Assembly: GCA_947478005.1 (NCBI GenBank)
Contig: CANJVG010000018.1
Coordinates: 1 to 39,073 of the forward strand
Length of the DNA: 39,073 nucleotides
Source: Bacteroidota bacterium
GTDB taxonomy: Bacteria; Bacteroidota; Bacteroidia; Chitinophagales; LD1
Reading direction: 5' to 3'
Shown: one piece after another, positions 23,042 to 32,454 of the stretch
Layout of the letters: the number at the start of each line of letters is the position of its first letter
Position numbering within the stretch: the first letter of the stretch is position 1
Made by a program: the position numbers and the translations under genes
The notes under the pieces: model-generated
The model's input: only the letters and a program-made list of their open reading frames with translations
Told to the model about the DNA's origin: nothing
The model's database searches: none

Positions 23042-26000
23042 ATGATATTTCACACCCAAATTTTAAAAAAGATAAAGACATTCGGCTCTTTATTTCTTGT
23101 ACTAACCAATTCGGCCATCGCCCAAAATGTGGGGATAGGCACCAACCAGCCGAAAACCAAACTGGATGTTAACGGAGCGCTTTCGGCCAGGGTAACTTCC
23201 TTGCCTGCCGCATCCGCTGTAACAATACCCGATGATGTGACACTTTTCCGGTTAACCAACACAGCCGGTGGAAGCACTACGGCATTATCCATCGCTAATC
23301 CTAAGGAAGGACAGTTTTTAACAATCATCAATGAAGATGACAATTCGGCTACATTAAACGGGCATACCATACCTTCCGGAACATCGAGCAGTCCGAGTAT
23401 CGTAAACTTGTTAAACATAGGTGGAACATTAACCGGTTGGAAAACAACCGGAGATAACACCGTAACGTCTGGCCCTGTTGGGGCTACAGGTGCTGCTGTA
23501 TTAAACGGAACTTGGGCTCCAACGGGCGGACAAGGAAGCAACGGAGATTTCTTTATCAATACAACCACTAAATTTATATATGGCCCTAAAGCTGGAGGTG
23601 CATGGCCAACCGGTGTTTCTTTAGTAGGTTCTACAGGAGCAACAGGAACAGCCGGAACAAATGGTACAAATGGAACTAACGGTGCAGCCGGAGCCGCAGG
23701 TGCTACAGGAACAGCCGGAACCAACGGTACAAACGGAACAAATGGTGCAGCTGGAGCCACGGGTGCTACAGGAATAGCCGGTACAAACGGAACCAATGGT
23801 GCAGTAGGAGCAACAGGAGCGCAGGGTATTCAAGGTGCTACAGGAACTGCCGGAACAAATGGTACCAACGGAACAAACGGTGCAGCTGGAGCCACGGGTG
23901 CTACAGGAACAGCCGGTACAAACGGAACCAATGGTGCTGTAGGTGCTACAGGCTCGCAAGGTATTCAGGGTATAACAGGGGCTACCGGAACTGCCGGAAC
24001 CAACGGTACCAACGGAACAAATGGTGCAGTAGGTGCAACAGGAACTGCGGGAACAAACGGAACCAACGGTGCAGTAGGAGCAACAGGCGCTGCTGTATTA
24101 AATGGAACTTCGGCTCCAACAGGTGGCCAGGGCAGCAACGGTGATTTCTTTATCAATACAACTACTAAATTTATATATGGCCCTAAAGCTGCAGGTGCAT
24201 GGCCAACCGGTGCTTCCTTAGTAGGTTCTACAGGAGCTACAGGAACGAACGGTACCAACGGAACCAACGGTGCAGCCGGAGCCACAGGTGCAACAGGAAC
24301 AAACGGAACCAACGGAACTAACGGTGCAGTCGGTGTTACCGGAGCAACCGGTACTGCCGGAACCAACGGTGTAGCTGGTGCTACAGGTACAGCCGGAACT
24401 AACGGTACTAACGGAGCGGTAGGTGCTACAGGACCTACAGGCGCGGCAGGGCCAACAGGAACAATATCGGGCTTAACCAACGGTCAGGTAGTTTACGGTT
24501 CGGCTATTGGTGGAGCCGCTCAAAGCAATTCATTTTTTTGGGATGCGACTAACAGTAGATTAGGTGTAGGAACCAACACACCTGCTAACACATTCTCGGT
24601 GGGAAGTGGTAGCCAGTTTCAGTCGGATTACAGTGGCAATGTGAGCATTGCATCGAGTGGAAGTCTTACCCTTACAGGAACACAAACGGGGCAGCTATTT
24701 TTCCCCAATAGTACAGGCAGAGTATCGCAAAGCAATTCTTTAGTATGGGATATTACGAATTCACGTTTGGGTATAGGAACCAACACGCCTGCCAACACAT
24801 TCTCGGTGGGAAGTGGTAGCCAGTTTCAGTCGGATTACAGTGGCAATGTGAGTATTGCATCGAGTGGAAGCCTTACCCTTACAGGAACACAAACAGGGCA
24901 GTTATTTTTCCCCAACAGCACAGGCAGAGTATCGCAAAGCAATTCTTTAATATGGGATATCACGAATTCTCGTTTGGGTATAGGAACCAATGTTCCTGCA
25001 AATACTTTCTCAGTGGGTTCATCGAACCAGTTTCAGGTAAACTCAAATGGTGATTTAGTCAAGATCAAGAACGTTTCATACTCTTTCCCCATTTCTCAGG
25101 CTTCTGCTAACCAGGTGTTAACCAATGATGGTGCCGGTAACCTTTCCTGGGCTGCCGCATCTACCAACTTAAACTTAACCGGTGCAGTAACTTCTGTGGG
25201 TAGCACTACCTCCTTAGGTTCATTCACCTCAGCCAACTTATCAGGTGCAATGGGCGATGAAACAGGTAGCGGTGTGGCGGTATTTGCTACTTCACCAACC
25301 CTGGTAACCCCCAATCTTGGAACACCCTCGGCAGCTATCTTAACCAACGCTACAGGCTTGCCTTTAACTTCAGGTGTTACGGGTGTTTTACCGGTAGCTA
25401 ATGGAGGAACGGGGCTTTCAGCGGCACCTTCCAATGGACAGATTGATATTGGTAACGGTACAGGGTTTACAAGAGCTGCTTTAACAGCCGGTACCGGAAT
25501 TTCAATAACCAATGGTGTAGGTTCAATTACTGTGGCTACAACCGGAGCCGCCCCAACAGGCGCAGCCGGTGGCGATTTAACCGGAACTTATCCTAACCCG
25601 AGTATTGCTACATCGGCCGTTACTACATTAAAAATTGCCGATTTGAACGTTACGAATGCAAAAATTGCAGACAATGCTATAAACAATCCAAAGATTCTTG
25701 ATAATGCGGTAACCAATTCAAAAATTCTTGATGATGCTGTAAACACCAACAAGATTTTGAATTCAAGTGTTACCTACGCCAAAATTCAAAATGTAACTGG
25801 AAATCGTCTGTTAGGAAACCCTACAGGTGCTGCAGCAGTTCCTTCTGAAATCTCTTTAGGAACCGGACTCAGTTTTGTGGGCAGTACGCTTACCGGCACC
25901 GCTGGCAGTGTTACGAGTGTATCCGTGGCAACCGCCAACGGTTTTTCGGGCACAGTAGCTACTGCTACCAGTACTCCGGCCATTACTCTTAAAACAACAG

Positions 26001-27952
26001 TCAACGGCTTACTAGCAGGAAATTCAACAACCGGTGTAGTATCTGCCGCTACTCAAGGAACCGATTATCTGGCGCCTAATACGGCCATCACCGCGGCAAC
26101 CAATACTAAAATAACATACGATGACGAAGGTCTGGTTACGGCAGGTTCACAGGCCGCTGCATCCGATTTGTCGAACGGAACCAGTGGTACAGGAGCTATT
26201 TTGCTGGCCACATCGCCATCGCTTACCACACCTTCTATTGATGGCGAAACCTACTCCACCAACGCTGCGGTTACAGCCGGCACAAACGCACAAGGGCAAG
26301 GTGCGTTGACCAGCGACTATAATATTATTACCACAGCCGCAGCCAATCCATCGGGTGTTACTTTGCCATCGGCAACAACCGGTCGCAGAATAATTATTGT
26401 AAACAAGGGAGCCAATGCAATAAATGTGTACCCGGCAACAAGCGATATGATAGATGCATTAGGTTTAAGTGCATCAATCAGTATTCCGGTTGGCGGATGG
26501 ATGGAGTTTAATGCTTCCTCTGCCATGCAGTGGTATTCAACAGCTAATATTGCCGGAGTTACGGCCACCACCAGCGCTAACCTAACCGGTGATGTAACCA
26601 GTACAGGGAATGCTACTACCTACAATAACGTAGTACCATCTACCAAGGGCGGTGCCGGTACAGTCAATGGAATAATGAAAGCTAACGGAAGCGGAACTGT
26701 TAGTGCTGCTGCAGCCGGTACTGATTATGTAGCCGGTCTTGCTAACCCTTCGGCAATGATAGGATTAACGGCCATAAACGGAACAGCAACTACCGCTAAA
26801 CGAAGCGATGCGGCATCTGCTTTGTCGCAGGCTATTATTCCAACCTGGTCGGGATTGCATACTTTTACTGCCGGAATTACAGCAACCGGTACCTCCGCCA
26901 TAAGTTTGGGTGCTGATGCTGCCGCCAAGGCCATAAGCATGGGAAGCACCACAGGTGCAACCTCTATTGTGCAACGTGTAGGAACGGGTAATTTCAGTCT
27001 TGATGGCGTTGCCGGCTCCACGTATACTATAGGCGCTTCTACCACCACCGGCACTATAACTATTGGCGGTACGGCTCAAACAGGTACTATTGGTATTGGA
27101 ACGGGAACAGGTGCACAGGCACTGAACCTTGCAACCGGAGCAGGTGCCAAAACACTAAGCTTGGGAAGTACAAATACTACCAGCACTACTACCATTAACG
27201 CAGGAACGGGAGGCGTAAATATCAATACCGGTGCAGCCACCAATGCTACCACCACGCTGGGTACTACGGGTTCTCAGTTGTTTGCGTCATCCACAGCCAA
27301 TTCTGATAAATTGGGCATAAAGCCACAATCAACTACTGCTACAGCTGCCTTTACAGGAACGCTAACTTCGGCAGACCTTACAGCGGCCAGAACTTACACA
27401 TTGCCCGATGCAACCGGTACTGTGGCGGTTTCAGCCAGTGGCAACATAGCCCTTTCGGCAGCGGGTAACTTAACTTTTACAGGAACCTTGCCGGTTGCCA
27501 ATGGAGGTACAGGCTCTGCCACCCAAAACTGGGTTGATTTGACAGCCACTCAAACGGCAGCAGGTGCCAAAACATGGAGCGCTGCAGCTTCCTTTAGCAG
27601 CACTATTGGTGTAACAGGTGTTAGTACCCTAAGCGGAGGCGCCATCTTAGGTGCCAGCTTAGCTTTGCCTATTACTACTACCAGTGGTAATCTTACGCTT
27701 GATGGTACCCACTTTTCAGTAATCGTAACCGGTGGAACACCAAACATTACCTTGCCTGCTGCTTCAGGAGCTACCGGACGGGTTTATGTTGTCGTTAATC
27801 AGTCAACTTCGTCCATAACTATCAGCTCGTTTATAAACACAGCCGGCTCAAATAGTACGTCTTTATCGGCAAGCAACGTTCTCGGCACAACTACCAGTTC
27901 TAACCGGGTTATTTTACAATCGAATGGAACCAGCTGGTATCAGATAAATTAA
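23042..27952 (+). CDS. Giant secreted collagen-like/tail-fibre-like surface protein
   Basis: A 1636-residue protein with a Sec signal ([17 protein letters not shown]). After an N-terminal [16 protein letters not shown] motif, residues about 200-476 are collagen-type Gly-X-Y repeats dominated by GTN, GAT, GTA and GAA triplets. Three [15 protein letters not shown]-type repeats (69-residue period) follow at about 505-665. The C-terminal 950 residues carry phage-tail-fibre-like motifs ([29 protein letters not shown]) and many Gly/Thr/Ser/Ala repeats, ending NGTSWYQIN. There is no lipobox and no T9SS sorting domain. It probably forms a fibrous surface or extracellular structure (inference). Two palindromic operators precede it. 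The reverse-strand open frames across the collagen part are artefacts of the repeats. Confidence 0.9.
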   Translation: MIFHTQILKKIKTFGSLFLVLTNSAIAQNVGIGTNQPKTKLDVNGALSARVTSLPAASAVTIPDDVTLFRLTNTAGGSTTALSIANPKEGQFLTIINEDDNSATLNGHTIPSGTSSSPSIVNLLNIGGTLTGWKTTGDNTVTSGPVGATGAAVLNGTWAPTGGQGSNGDFFINTTTKFIYGPKAGGAWPTGVSLVGSTGATGTAGTNGTNGTNGAAGAAGATGTAGTNGTNGTNGAAGATGATGIAGTNGTNGAVGATGAQGIQGATGTAGTNGTNGTNGAAGATGATGTAGTNGTNGAVGATGSQGIQGITGATGTAGTNGTNGTNGAVGATGTAGTNGTNGAVGATGAAVLNGTSAPTGGQGSNGDFFINTTTKFIYGPKAAGAWPTGASLVGSTGATGTNGTNGTNGAAGATGATGTNGTNGTNGAVGVTGATGTAGTNGVAGATGTAGTNGTNGAVGATGPTGAAGPTGTISGLTNGQVVYGSAIGGAAQSNSFFWDATNSRLGVGTNTPANTFSVGSGSQFQSDYSGNVSIASSGSLTLTGTQTGQLFFPNSTGRVSQSNSLVWDITNSRLGIGTNTPANTFSVGSGSQFQSDYSGNVSIASSGSLTLTGTQTGQLFFPNSTGRVSQSNSLIWDITNSRLGIGTNVPANTFSVGSSNQFQVNSNGDLVKIKNVSYSFPISQASANQVLTNDGAGNLSWAAASTNLNLTGAVTSVGSTTSLGSFTSANLSGAMGDETGSGVAVFATSPTLVTPNLGTPSAAILTNATGLPLTSGVTGVLPVANGGTGLSAAPSNGQIDIGNGTGFTRAALTAGTGISITNGVGSITVATTGAAPTGAAGGDLTGTYPNPSIATSAVTTLKIADLNVTNAKIADNAINNPKILDNAVTNSKILDDAVNTNKILNSSVTYAKIQNVTGNRLLGNPTGAAAVPSEISLGTGLSFVGSTLTGTAGSVTSVSVATANGFSGTVATATSTPAITLKTTVNGLLAGNSTTGVVSAATQGTDYLAPNTAITAATNTKITYDDEGLVTAGSQAAASDLSNGTSGTGAILLATSPSLTTPSIDGETYSTNAAVTAGTNAQGQGALTSDYNIITTAAANPSGVTLPSATTGRRIIIVNKGANAINVYPATSDMIDALGLSASISIPVGGWMEFNASSAMQWYSTANIAGVTATTSANLTGDVTSTGNATTYNNVVPSTKGGAGTVNGIMKANGSGTVSAAAAGTDYVAGLANPSAMIGLTAINGTATTAKRSDAASALSQAIIPTWSGLHTFTAGITATGTSAISLGADAAAKAISMGSTTGATSIVQRVGTGNFSLDGVAGSTYTIGASTTTGTITIGGTAQTGTIGIGTGTGAQALNLATGAGAKTLSLGSTNTTSTTTINAGTGGVNINTGAATNATTTLGTTGSQLFASSTANSDKLGIKPQSTTATAAFTGTLTSADLTAARTYTLPDATGTVAVSASGNIALSAAGNLTFTGTLPVANGGTGSATQNWVDLTATQTAAGAKTWSAAASFSSTIGVTGVSTLSGGAILGASLALPITTTSGNLTLDGTHFSVIVTGGTPNITLPAASGATGRVYVVVNQSTSSITISSFINTAGSNSTSLSASNVLGTTTSSNRVILQSNGTSWYQIN
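23492..24246 (+). repeat. Duplicated 159-bp block flanking collagen repeats
   Basis: The segment at 23492-23650 (coding [20 protein letters not shown] and onward) recurs at 24088-24246, 596 bp later, with few changes. Collagen triplet repeats lie between and after the copies. This indicates internal duplication within the gene. Confidence 0.8.
24569..24982 (+). repeat. Two tandem 207-bp repeats in the collagen-like gene
   Basis: Units 24569-24775 and 24776-24982 are almost identical, and a partial third starts at 24983. Each codes 69 residues that begin at [12 protein letters not shown] and include [12 protein letters not shown]. Copy-number change by recombination would keep the frame. Confidence 0.85.
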
Positions 27953-27956
27953 GCTT

Positions 27957-28012
27957 TAATCGGGCTGCGGTATCATTCTGCTCTTTGCAAGAATGATACC
28001 GCAGCCCGATTA
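27957..28012. terminator. Long perfect hairpin after the collagen-like gene
   Basis: A 23-bp perfect stem (left strand 27957-27979, right strand 27990-28012) with a 10-base loop begins 5 bp after the stop codon. No T-tract follows, so it may be a strong 3' stabiliser or a factor-dependent terminator. The rest of the gap to 28205 shows nothing clear. Confidence 0.7.
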
Positions 28013-28205
28013 TACCCAACAATAGGGACAGGACGTTTCTCTCAAAAAAATATAGTCTGTTTTTTTTAGTGAAGAGGAAATGGGTTCAAGATTAAAATGA
28101 ACGCCTTTTCTATTCCCAAGCGAACTATGCCCGATTTGTCTGTCAGCCTTAAATCGAATAAGAAATAAAGTCATTTGGATTAATGTATAATAAAAATTTT
28201 ATAGT

Positions 28206-30095
28206 ATGAGATTAACCCTATTTGTAGTCCTAATTGCACCTATATCGATGGTGGCGCAAACGCTGGACCCTAACGCGTTCTATAACAAAGGGGCAGAGGT
28301 AACCGTGCAGAACGGAGCTTTGCTGCACATACAAGGCACCCTGACCAATACCAACAGCGGCACTATAAATGCCGATGGGGTTATAGAGATAAAGGGTGAT
28401 ATAGATAACAACGGAGCGACTAAGTTTTATCCATCCAACCCCAACTCGGGAACCGAGAAGGTAGTAAAGTTTATTGGCGACAGCACCCAGGCTATTAGAG
28501 GTTCGTTTAACACGCCTGCCACCAATAGCTTCTATAATCTTTTGATAGATAAAGCCATATCGGGTACAGCCGTTGAACTGCAAACACCCGTGAGCGTACA
28601 GGGCTCGCTGGTTTTCGGCAGCGCAACAAGTGCCGATACTTATTCCCCTACATCTATTTCGCAAATGACGAATAACAGCAACAAAGGGGTGATAAAAACT
28701 TTTGACGGCTCGAATACCGACTATGACCTTTTTGTGGCAAACCCCGCTGTAGAGGCCGTTAGCGGCTATCCGGCTCTGGGCATGGACCGCAGCGCTAATT
28801 TTTTTGACAGCTATGTGCAAACCAGGGGAGCAAGAGGCGTGGGTTTAGGCGGTCTGAAACGCAGGATAAATCATACAGGAACCACCGCAGCCGATGCCTA
28901 TGTATTTCCTATAGGTACTGCTTCAAAAGGGTTTGAAGCCATCCGCTTTAATTTTCAAACGATTAATGGTGGTGCAGATGATTTAAGAGGCTTGTTTTGC
29001 GAAAATGCTACAAACCCCAATGGATATGTGGGGAGTGTTACCCAGTTTTGTATAGGATGTGCCTCTGTCAGCGCGCTCGACAATAACGGAATCAATCTGG
29101 CTTTCGGAACTACCACGGCAGGCTCGTTGGTCAATCCTTGTGCAACGCCCGGAAACCCTCAGCAATGGGTTATTTTGCAGGACGACCTGCCAGGTTTTGG
29201 GTACTGGAGTTTTCATGCTGCTAATAACAACAATAACAGCACCTATACGGTGGAGACATTTCCGCGCAGCTTTACCGACAATGGCAACATAGACCCTAAT
29301 TATAGTCGCGAAACCTGGAGGACTATGCACTACATAAGTGATGTGGCAAATGACCCTTCGGGTGCCGCTGCTGATTGGAATCGAGACCTTTTTGCCGTTT
29401 CCGATACCACTGACCTAATAAAATATACGCGTAATGCCGGATGTTACGATTCCTACCAACCGGGTGTGCCGGGTGGTGTGTATACGGGTTTTTCGCACTT
29501 CACCATCAAAAAATCGCTAACGGGCAATGCCTTGCCGGTTGAATTAACTGAATTAACAGCCACTCCTATTAATAATGAATTCATCAGCATTGACTGGATT
29601 ACGGCTTTGGAAATAAACAACGCAGGCTTTTTTGTAGAGCGTAGCACCGATGGTACCGACTGGTCCTCGCTTTCGTGGATTGCGGGCCACAATAACAGTA
29701 CCGTTCAGCTATCCTATAACTACCCGGACCATTCGGCCAAAACCGGCATTACCTATTACTACCGTCTAAAGCAGGTAGATAATGACGGGGCATTTGCTTA
29801 CTCAGATATAGTAACTGCCCGATTAACGGGTGAAATCACCTTCAATATTTTAGATTTTTCGCCTAACCCTACTACTGACAAAACCAATCTGGGTATCTTA
29901 TCGTCTAAAGAGCAGGAGGTTACCGTAGTGTTCTATGATATCCTGGGTCAAAAAATGATTTCGAATACACAACAACTTGCAAAAGGCAATACTAACATAG
30001 GGTTTAATTTAGGTTCCTTAGCATCCGGCACTTATACCGCTGTTATTACATCCGCCAACCAGCAATACACCCGTAAAGTTGTATTAGCTAAGTAA
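28206..30095 (+). CDS. T9SS-exported cell-surface protein
   Basis: A 629-residue secreted protein. The signal peptide MRLTLFVVLIAPISMVAQ is followed by a beta-rich domain (VQNGALLHIQGTLTNTNSG, INADGVIEIKGDIDNNG). Residues about 445-540 form a fibronectin-like segment (LPVELTELTATPINNEFISI, then AGFFVERSTDGTDWSSLSWI), typical of proteins with this ending. The last 80 residues are a type A T9SS sorting domain (LDFSPNPTTDKTNLGILSSK, VVFYDILGQKM, a final RKVVLAK), which directs export through PorU/PorV-type machinery and surface attachment. It lies 253 bp after the collagen-like gene and may be part of the same surface module. Specific function unknown. Confidence 0.9.
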   Translation: MRLTLFVVLIAPISMVAQTLDPNAFYNKGAEVTVQNGALLHIQGTLTNTNSGTINADGVIEIKGDIDNNGATKFYPSNPNSGTEKVVKFIGDSTQAIRGSFNTPATNSFYNLLIDKAISGTAVELQTPVSVQGSLVFGSATSADTYSPTSISQMTNNSNKGVIKTFDGSNTDYDLFVANPAVEAVSGYPALGMDRSANFFDSYVQTRGARGVGLGGLKRRINHTGTTAADAYVFPIGTASKGFEAIRFNFQTINGGADDLRGLFCENATNPNGYVGSVTQFCIGCASVSALDNNGINLAFGTTTAGSLVNPCATPGNPQQWVILQDDLPGFGYWSFHAANNNNNSTYTVETFPRSFTDNGNIDPNYSRETWRTMHYISDVANDPSGAAADWNRDLFAVSDTTDLIKYTRNAGCYDSYQPGVPGGVYTGFSHFTIKKSLTGNALPVELTELTATPINNEFISIDWITALEINNAGFFVERSTDGTDWSSLSWIAGHNNSTVQLSYNYPDHSAKTGITYYYRLKQVDNDGAFAYSDIVTARLTGEITFNILDFSPNPTTDKTNLGILSSKEQEVTVVFYDILGQKMISNTQQLAKGNTNIGFNLGSLASGTYTAVITSANQQYTRKVVLAK

Positions 30096-30148
30096 TATTT
30101 CAGCATTCACCGATATACTAAGAGCCTACCATCGGTAGTAATCCCCTC

Positions 30149-30190
30149 AATCACAAAGGAAGCCTTCAATCGAAGGCTTCCTTTGTGATT
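30149..30190. terminator. Strong hairpin terminator after the T9SS gene
   Basis: A 19-bp perfect stem (30149-30167 with 30172-30190) and a 4-base loop, about 54 bp after the stop codon. It is symmetric and could act for either strand. Confidence 0.75.
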
Positions 30191-30272
30191 AGGGTAAAAG
30201 TGGATACACCCTCTGTAGCCCAAACCCTTAGGCCTGGGAAAAAGATTCTCAGCTGCTAAGATAGTATAGGGC

Positions 30273-30330
30273 AAAAAAAAGAGCCGTCTAACCAGGACGA
30301 CTCTCTAACCATATTAAACCAATAATCTGT
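30273..30330 (-). ncRNA. Predicted small RNA 4 (two-hairpin family)
   Basis: The shared terminator appears on the minus strand as GAGTCGTC/GACGGCTC followed by eight T. Upstream in the RNA is a weak hairpin (ATTA/TAAT). The palindrome at 30360 lies at the same distance as in copies 1-3, but the -7 box at 34 bp is poor (TAATAGTA, plus-strand 30334-30341), so expression is less certain. Confidence 0.5.
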
Positions 30331-30359
30331 ATATACTATTACCCCTTTTTACAAAAAAG

Positions 30360-30408
30360 GTTATGAGCATATGTGCCTATTTGCACTGTTTTATTGTTTA
30401 TATTTTTG
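30360..30408 (+). promoter_or_regulatory. Palindromic operator and promoter ahead of a gene cassette
   Basis: Operator 30360-30383: left arm GTTATGAG, core CATATGTG, right arm CCTATTTG. The -7 box TATTTTTG is at 30401-30408, 33 bp centre to centre. The predicted start near 30412 lies about 15 bp before the cassette-like junction GTTATAGCCAATA (30427), so this promoter reads into the cassette. Confidence 0.68.
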
Positions 30409-30471
30409 TGTTTTCGCTTAGCAGATGTTATAGCCAATACTAAAAAACGACAACAATTGGATTGAGCAAAA

Positions 30472-30975
30472 ATGGGACAAAGACCGAAATTGAAATTAGA
30501 ACTTACAAATGCCGACAAGACACTTGAAATTGTTGGTTGGCTTTTGCTTTTTGCTCTTTGGGGTTTGACCGTTGCCAACTACCAACGTTTACCTGACATT
30601 ATTCCGACACACTTCAACGGAGCTGGTGTTGCAGACGGATTTGGAGACAAATGGATGATTTTGACTTTACCATTAGTAGCGACAGTTCTATTTGTCGGAC
30701 TAACGATTTTGAACAGGTTTCCACACATTTTTAATTATCCGACAGAAATAACCGCAGACAACGCATTAAGACAATATACGAATGCGACAAGGCTAATTAG
30801 ATATTTAAAAGTAATTACTGCTGTCATTTTTGGACTTATCGCATTTCAAAGTATTAGACACGCAAACGGACAAATGGAAGGACTCGGAATTTGGTTTTTA
30901 CCAATGACATTAGGACTAATTTTTATTCCTTTGATATATTTTGTGGTAAAATCATTTAAAGCGATAAAAAAATGA
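30472..30975 (+). CDS. DUF1648-domain membrane protein
   Basis: A 167-residue integral membrane protein with four likely transmembrane segments (about 21-37, 62-82, 112-128 and 138-160). The loop LPDIIPTHFNGAGVADGFGD plus K is the DUF1648 signature, found in SdpI-like and related proteins. The function is unknown; SdpI relatives give immunity to a secreted toxin, but this single domain does not prove such a role. Codon choice is AT-rich, heavy in ACA and GAC, unlike the neighbouring surface-protein genes, and the gene is bounded by GTTATAGCYAATA repeats (30427 and 31124), so it looks like a mobile single-gene cassette. Confidence 0.85.
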   Translation: MGQRPKLKLELTNADKTLEIVGWLLLFALWGLTVANYQRLPDIIPTHFNGAGVADGFGDKWMILTLPLVATVLFVGLTILNRFPHIFNYPTEITADNALRQYTNATRLIRYLKVITAVIFGLIAFQSIRHANGQMEGLGIWFLPMTLGLIFIPLIYFVVKSFKAIKK

Positions 30976-30984
30976 CGAAGGAAG

Positions 30985-31136
30985 AAAGCACTGGGTATAA
31001 TACGGGTTTTGCGTCAGGCTGGCTGACGTGCAAACTTGGAGATTTGTGCTGCTATTCACGTTTTGTGCAGGTTGACAGTTTTGTGCTCCGAAACCCGCCC
31101 GAACCCAAGTCCCCAAACGTTATAGCTAATAGATAA
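30985..31136. repeat. attC-like recombination site between cassettes
   Basis: A 150-bp non-coding imperfect inverted repeat. It starts GGGTATAATACGGGTTTTGC and ends with GCCCGAACCCAAG and then AACGTTATAGCTAATA. The GGGTTT near the left pairs with AAACCC near the right. The end GTTATAGCYAATA also occurs before the previous gene at 30427. Layout and terminal TATAA/GTTATA bases recall integron attC sites, although the strict GTTRRRY core is not met. Confidence 0.5.
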
Positions 31137-31181
31137 ATTCAAACTTTTGAACCCAAATTTCCTAACTAAAAACTTAATAAA

Positions 31182-31571
31182 ATGGAAACAAACCAAAATG
31201 AAAAAAGTATTTATGAAAGACTTGGCGGCCATATAGGCATTGAGGCCATTGTAGACGACATTATTCAGTTACATATGACTAATCCCGCAGTAAAAGCTCG
31301 GTTCTTGCCTTTAAAAGACACCCCACAACATTTTGCAGAGGTTCGACAACACCTGATTAACTTCCTTGCCTCTGGAAGTGGTGGACCCGAAAAATACAAC
31401 GGACGTGATATGCCGACAGCTCACAAAGGCATGAATATTAGTCAGGGTGAATACATGAATGTAGTTGATGATATCATGAAAGCGCTTGATAAGCATAACA
31501 TTGACGAACAAACAAAAAAAGATGTGCTGTTTATAGCTTATTCATTAAAAAGTTCGATGGTCAATATCTAA
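31182..31571 (+). CDS. Group 1 truncated hemoglobin
   Basis: A 129-residue trHbN-like globin of normal length. Key segments are IYERLGGHIGIEAIVDDI at the start, the Gly-Gly pair in SGSGGPEKYNG, and proximal His81 in MPTAHKGMNIS. At the B9-B10 positions, where classic trHbN has Phe-Tyr, this protein reads Ile-Ile (DDIIQLHM), so the Tyr that stabilises bound O2 appears to be lacking; such a change is common in one Bacteroidota branch as far as I recall. Group 1 globins often oxidise NO to nitrate or bind O2. With the H-NOX system 14 kb away a role in NO handling is possible. It sits between two attC-like repeats. Confidence 0.93.
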   Translation: METNQNEKSIYERLGGHIGIEAIVDDIIQLHMTNPAVKARFLPLKDTPQHFAEVRQHLINFLASGSGGPEKYNGRDMPTAHKGMNISQGEYMNVVDDIMKALDKHNIDEQTKKDVLFIAYSLKSSMVNI

Positions 31572-31660
31572 ATACCTTGACTTACTAATTGTATCATTCA
31601 ACTTACTTCAAACCTAAAGACTGAAAAGGTAATTATGTTTTAATAAAATACTTTGCAAGG

Positions 31661-31760
31661 TTACTACAGCCGCGAACACAGGTTTGGCAAAAGTGGCGGT
31701 TCCGTGCTTCGCAGCCACATTTGTGGTGAAAATCGCCACCTTCGCCAAGCCCGAAAACTA
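31661..31760. repeat. Second attC-like hairpin repeat
   Basis: An imperfect inverted repeat in which GGTTTGGCAAAAGTGGCG pairs with CGCCACCTTCGCCAAGCC, with a central CCACATTTGTGG hairpin. It ends AACTATGTAGGC, a decayed relative of the GTTATAG-type end. It follows the globin gene and precedes the BLUF gene. This 258-bp gap holds nothing else. Confidence 0.5.
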
Positions 31761-31829
31761 TGTAGGCTTTGTTTATACCCCTGCCTTGCCTGTGTCTATA
31801 ATGAACTCGAACCAATTAATCCTGTAGAT

Positions 31830-32255
31830 ATGATATATGAATTGATTTATAACAGTATTTCCGCAAAGGATTTTGACAAAAAAAGCCTGCCCGATATCTT
31901 GCTTAAATCTCGTTCCTGGAACAGCGCGAATCAAATAACCGGTTGTTTGGTTTATCATGAGTCTGAATTTTTGCAAATACTGGAAGGGCCTGAAGAGGTA
32001 GTGAAGGAATTGTATAACCGAATATTACTGGACCACCGCCATTATAATGTACAATTACTGGCCCAAGGTCCGATTAAAGAGCGGGCTTTTGCTGACTGGT
32101 GCATGGCTTATTATGATTTCTCTGTCACAAACAATTCAGCGAAAAACAAAATTTCTGTTGATTTATTGCTGCAGATAACCGGAAAAATGAACGATACTAC
32201 CATAGCCCGCTCCCTGTTTAAATTTATAACGGAAGACATCTTTCGCTCCAAATAA
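31830..32255 (+). CDS. BLUF-domain blue-light photoreceptor
   Basis: A 141-residue protein. The ATG at 31830 is chosen because BLUF domains start at this MIYELIYNS strand; an open frame 59 codons longer would translate the attC-like hairpin. Flavin-site residues are Tyr7, Asn31 (SRSWNSANQITG), Gln49 (EFLQILEG), and Trp90/Met92 (FADWCMAY). The domain covers residues 1-95; the C-terminal 45 residues are helical with no output enzyme. Such short BLUF proteins act through partner proteins. BLUF domains bind FAD and change hydrogen bonding at the flavin on blue light. No palindrome lies directly upstream. Confidence 0.93.
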   Translation: MIYELIYNSISAKDFDKKSLPDILLKSRSWNSANQITGCLVYHESEFLQILEGPEEVVKELYNRILLDHRHYNVQLLAQGPIKERAFADWCMAYYDFSVTNNSAKNKISVDLLLQITGKMNDTTIARSLFKFITEDIFRSK

Positions 32256-32454
32256 ATTGCCTCTGTCCGCACGAGGTCAGGCAGCCGGATACCCTGTACC
32301 AGCCGCGCTTTAATAATGTAGCGTTGAACAATTCTTTTTCTATTGGGTTAATATGTCGGGGCTCGGTGAGGAGTTCCAAAACCGCGGGCAATAATCCCCG
32401 ATCTTGTAACGCAATATTCAGGTCCATATAAAGGCAAACTATAAATAATCAGAA

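Noticed and set aside
23050-24480. Long minus-strand frames rich in Val-Pro-Ala
   Set aside because: They are mirror images of the Gly-X-Y collagen repeats on the plus strand.
31653-31829. N-terminal extension of the BLUF gene
   Set aside because: The extension translates the attC-like inverted repeat (Arg/Cys-rich); BLUF domains begin at the MIYELIYNS strand.
32224-32427. 67-codon minus-strand frame between BLUF and DUF3050 genes
   Set aside because: It overlaps the BLUF 3' end, and I recognise no family; it could be a gene remnant but the support is too weak.
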